From: CAZWDL01 sp964632995
GTDB lineage: Bacteria > Bacteroidota > Bacteroidia > Chitinophagales > Saprospiraceae
Length of the DNA stretch: 64,000 nucleotides
Direction of reading: 5' to 3'
Assembly (NCBI GenBank): GCA_964632995.1
Contig: CAZWDL010000002.1
Location: 1-64,000, forward strand
Made by a program: the position numbers and the translations under genes. A model generated the notes under the pieces. It was not told the origin of the DNA and did no database searches. It saw only the letters and a program-made list of their open reading frames with translations. Positions 63,004-64,000 of the stretch are shown in pieces. Numbering within the stretch: position 1 is the stretch's first letter; every line of letters starts with the position of its first letter.

Positions 63004-64000
63004 ATGGATTTTCTGGAAGAACTAAAATGGCGGGGCATGCTTCAGGATATGACCCCGGGTGTGGAAGAACGGCTTAAACAGGGTATGGTCACCGCTTATA
63101 TCGGTTTTGACCCGACGGCGCCCTCCCTCACGATCGGCAATTATGTACAGATCATGCTACTCAAGCTGTTCCAGCTTTCCGGCCACCGGCCCCTGGTGCT
63201 CATGGGCGGAGCTACCGGCCGGGTAGGCGACCCCTCGGGGAAAGACAAAGAAAGGGAACTGAAAACCTACGAAGAGCTGGATGCCAACCTACGGCACCAG
63301 ATCGGGCAATTTGAGCAATTCCTCGATTTCGAGGATAAGAAAAACGCCGCCCTTTTGGTCAACAACCTGGATTTCTACCGGGGTATGAATGTACTTGACT
63401 TCCTGCGCAATGTCGGGAAAACCCTGACGGTCAACTACATGCTCTCCAAAGAATCGGTGCAGAAGCGGCTGGAAACCGGCATCTCCTTTACGGAGTTCAG
63501 TTATCAGTTACTGCAGGCCTATGACTTCCAGGTTCTGTTTCAGGAATACGGCTGTATCCTGCAAATGGGCGGATCCGACCAGTGGGGCAATATCACCTCG
63601 GGCACGGAGTTCATCCGGCGCAACCTCAGCGAAAAAGCCTACGCAGTTACTACTCCTTTGCTGACCAAGGCCGACGGTTCGAAGTTCGGTAAATCTGCCG
63701 AAGGCAATATCTGGCTCGATCCGGAAATGACCTCTCCCTACCAGTTCTATCAGTTCTGGATCAACGCCTCCGACGCGGACATCCCCAAGTACATTCGCTA
63801 CTTTACCCTCCGTTCGAAAGAGGAGGTGGAGCAGATGGAAGCCGAGCACGCCGACAACCCCCAGGAACTCAAACGGCTGCTGGCCGAAGAGCTGACGCGC
63901 CGCATCCACTCTGACCAGGCCTACGAGTCGGTACTCAAGGTTTCGGAATTGCTGTTTAGCCGAAAAGCCAGTCGCGAACAATTGCTTCAGCTCGACAATG
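63004..64000 (+). CDS. tyrS: Tyrosyl-tRNA synthetase, 3' end beyond the window
   Basis: 332 codons visible, cut by the window edge; the C-terminal part and the S4 RNA-binding domain are missing. Read from the DNA: MDFLEELKWRGM start, AYIGFDPTAPSL, GGATGRVGDPSGKD, then the tyrosine-binding GGSDQWGNITSG and a KMSKS-type loop KFGKS. The enzyme charges tRNA-Tyr in the cytoplasm. The HIGH motif reads TIGN (43-46), a form better known from tryptophanyl-tRNA synthetases, yet SDQWGN and the C-terminal parts are clearly TyrRS. Start supported by a good promoter 30 nt upstream. Confidence 0.93.
   Translation, partial: MDFLEELKWRGMLQDMTPGVEERLKQGMVTAYIGFDPTAPSLTIGNYVQIMLLKLFQLSGHRPLVLMGGATGRVGDPSGKDKERELKTYEELDANLRHQIGQFEQFLDFEDKKNAALLVNNLDFYRGMNVLDFLRNVGKTLTVNYMLSKESVQKRLETGISFTEFSYQLLQAYDFQVLFQEYGCILQMGGSDQWGNITSGTEFIRRNLSEKAYAVTTPLLTKADGSKFGKSAEGNIWLDPEMTSPYQFYQFWINASDADIPKYIRYFTLRSKEEVEQMEAEHADNPQELKRLLAEELTRRIHSDQAYESVLKVSELLFSRKASREQLLQLDN

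Overview
The window looks like a contig from a Bacteroidota genome, most likely of the Saprospiria/Lewinella type (inference). The evidence is: large secreted proteins ending in CHU_C (gliding-motility-associated) or type A type IX secretion (T9SS) sorting domains; two PorP/SprF-family partners; a hybrid-style sensor kinase with a periplasmic propeller; Bacteroidota-type promoters (TTTG, about 19-20 bp, TAnnTTTG); and almost no Shine-Dalgarno sequences. Two runs of N (100 and 10 bases) show a draft or metagenome assembly. 36 protein genes are called, one of them cut by the right edge. No rRNA, tRNA or CRISPR array was seen.

Layout. 0.2-2 kb: folD-prmA on the minus strand. 2.4-8.1 kb: a 1528-residue CUB/PKD/P-domain/SprB-repeat adhesin with its PorP/SprF partner. 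8.6-12.3 kb: lon and an RlmI-type rRNA methyltransferase. 12.9-16 kb: a secreted Cys-rich repeat protein broken by an assembly gap. 16.4-18.7 kb: an atypical Clp-like AAA+ ATPase. 18.7-26.1 kb: a second PorP/SprF plus giant PKD adhesin pair. 26.6-29.3 kb: a LacI regulator with an SDR dehydrogenase and an FAH-family hydrolase, a small sugar-acid catabolic operon. 29.6-36.2 kb: a membrane J-protein, an FGE/SUMF1-family protein, and Tat-exported Gfo/Idh/MocA and TIM-barrel enzymes with ApbE and an MBL-fold hydrolase. 36.2-43.1 kb: galM and a ceramidase-like / PSCyt-DUF1553 / DUF1501 operon of planctomycete flavour. 43-50.4 kb: a TauE exporter, a DUF6794-type protein, fabH and a two-component pair. 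50.4-56.6 kb: a divergent pair of unusual AAA+ machines. 56.7-64 kb: kdsC, an OmpA/TSP3 porin, corA, a predicted zincin, a LolC/E-like permease and tyrS.

The best candidate for an undescribed system is the AAA+ set. Two Clp-like paralogues (16402-18690 and 53314-56625) both have a degenerate first ATPase domain and both lack the aromatic pore loop of the second. The larger one is divergently transcribed from a double CbbX-type AAA+ protein with a duplicated N-terminal beta domain of unknown family, and a hairpin plus T-run lies in the leader between them. Other highlights are a DnaA-box cluster at 59357-59466 that could be a replication origin, a MITE-like element present twice (about 44893-45090 and 61281-61424), and a perfect 28-bp palindrome beside the second copy.
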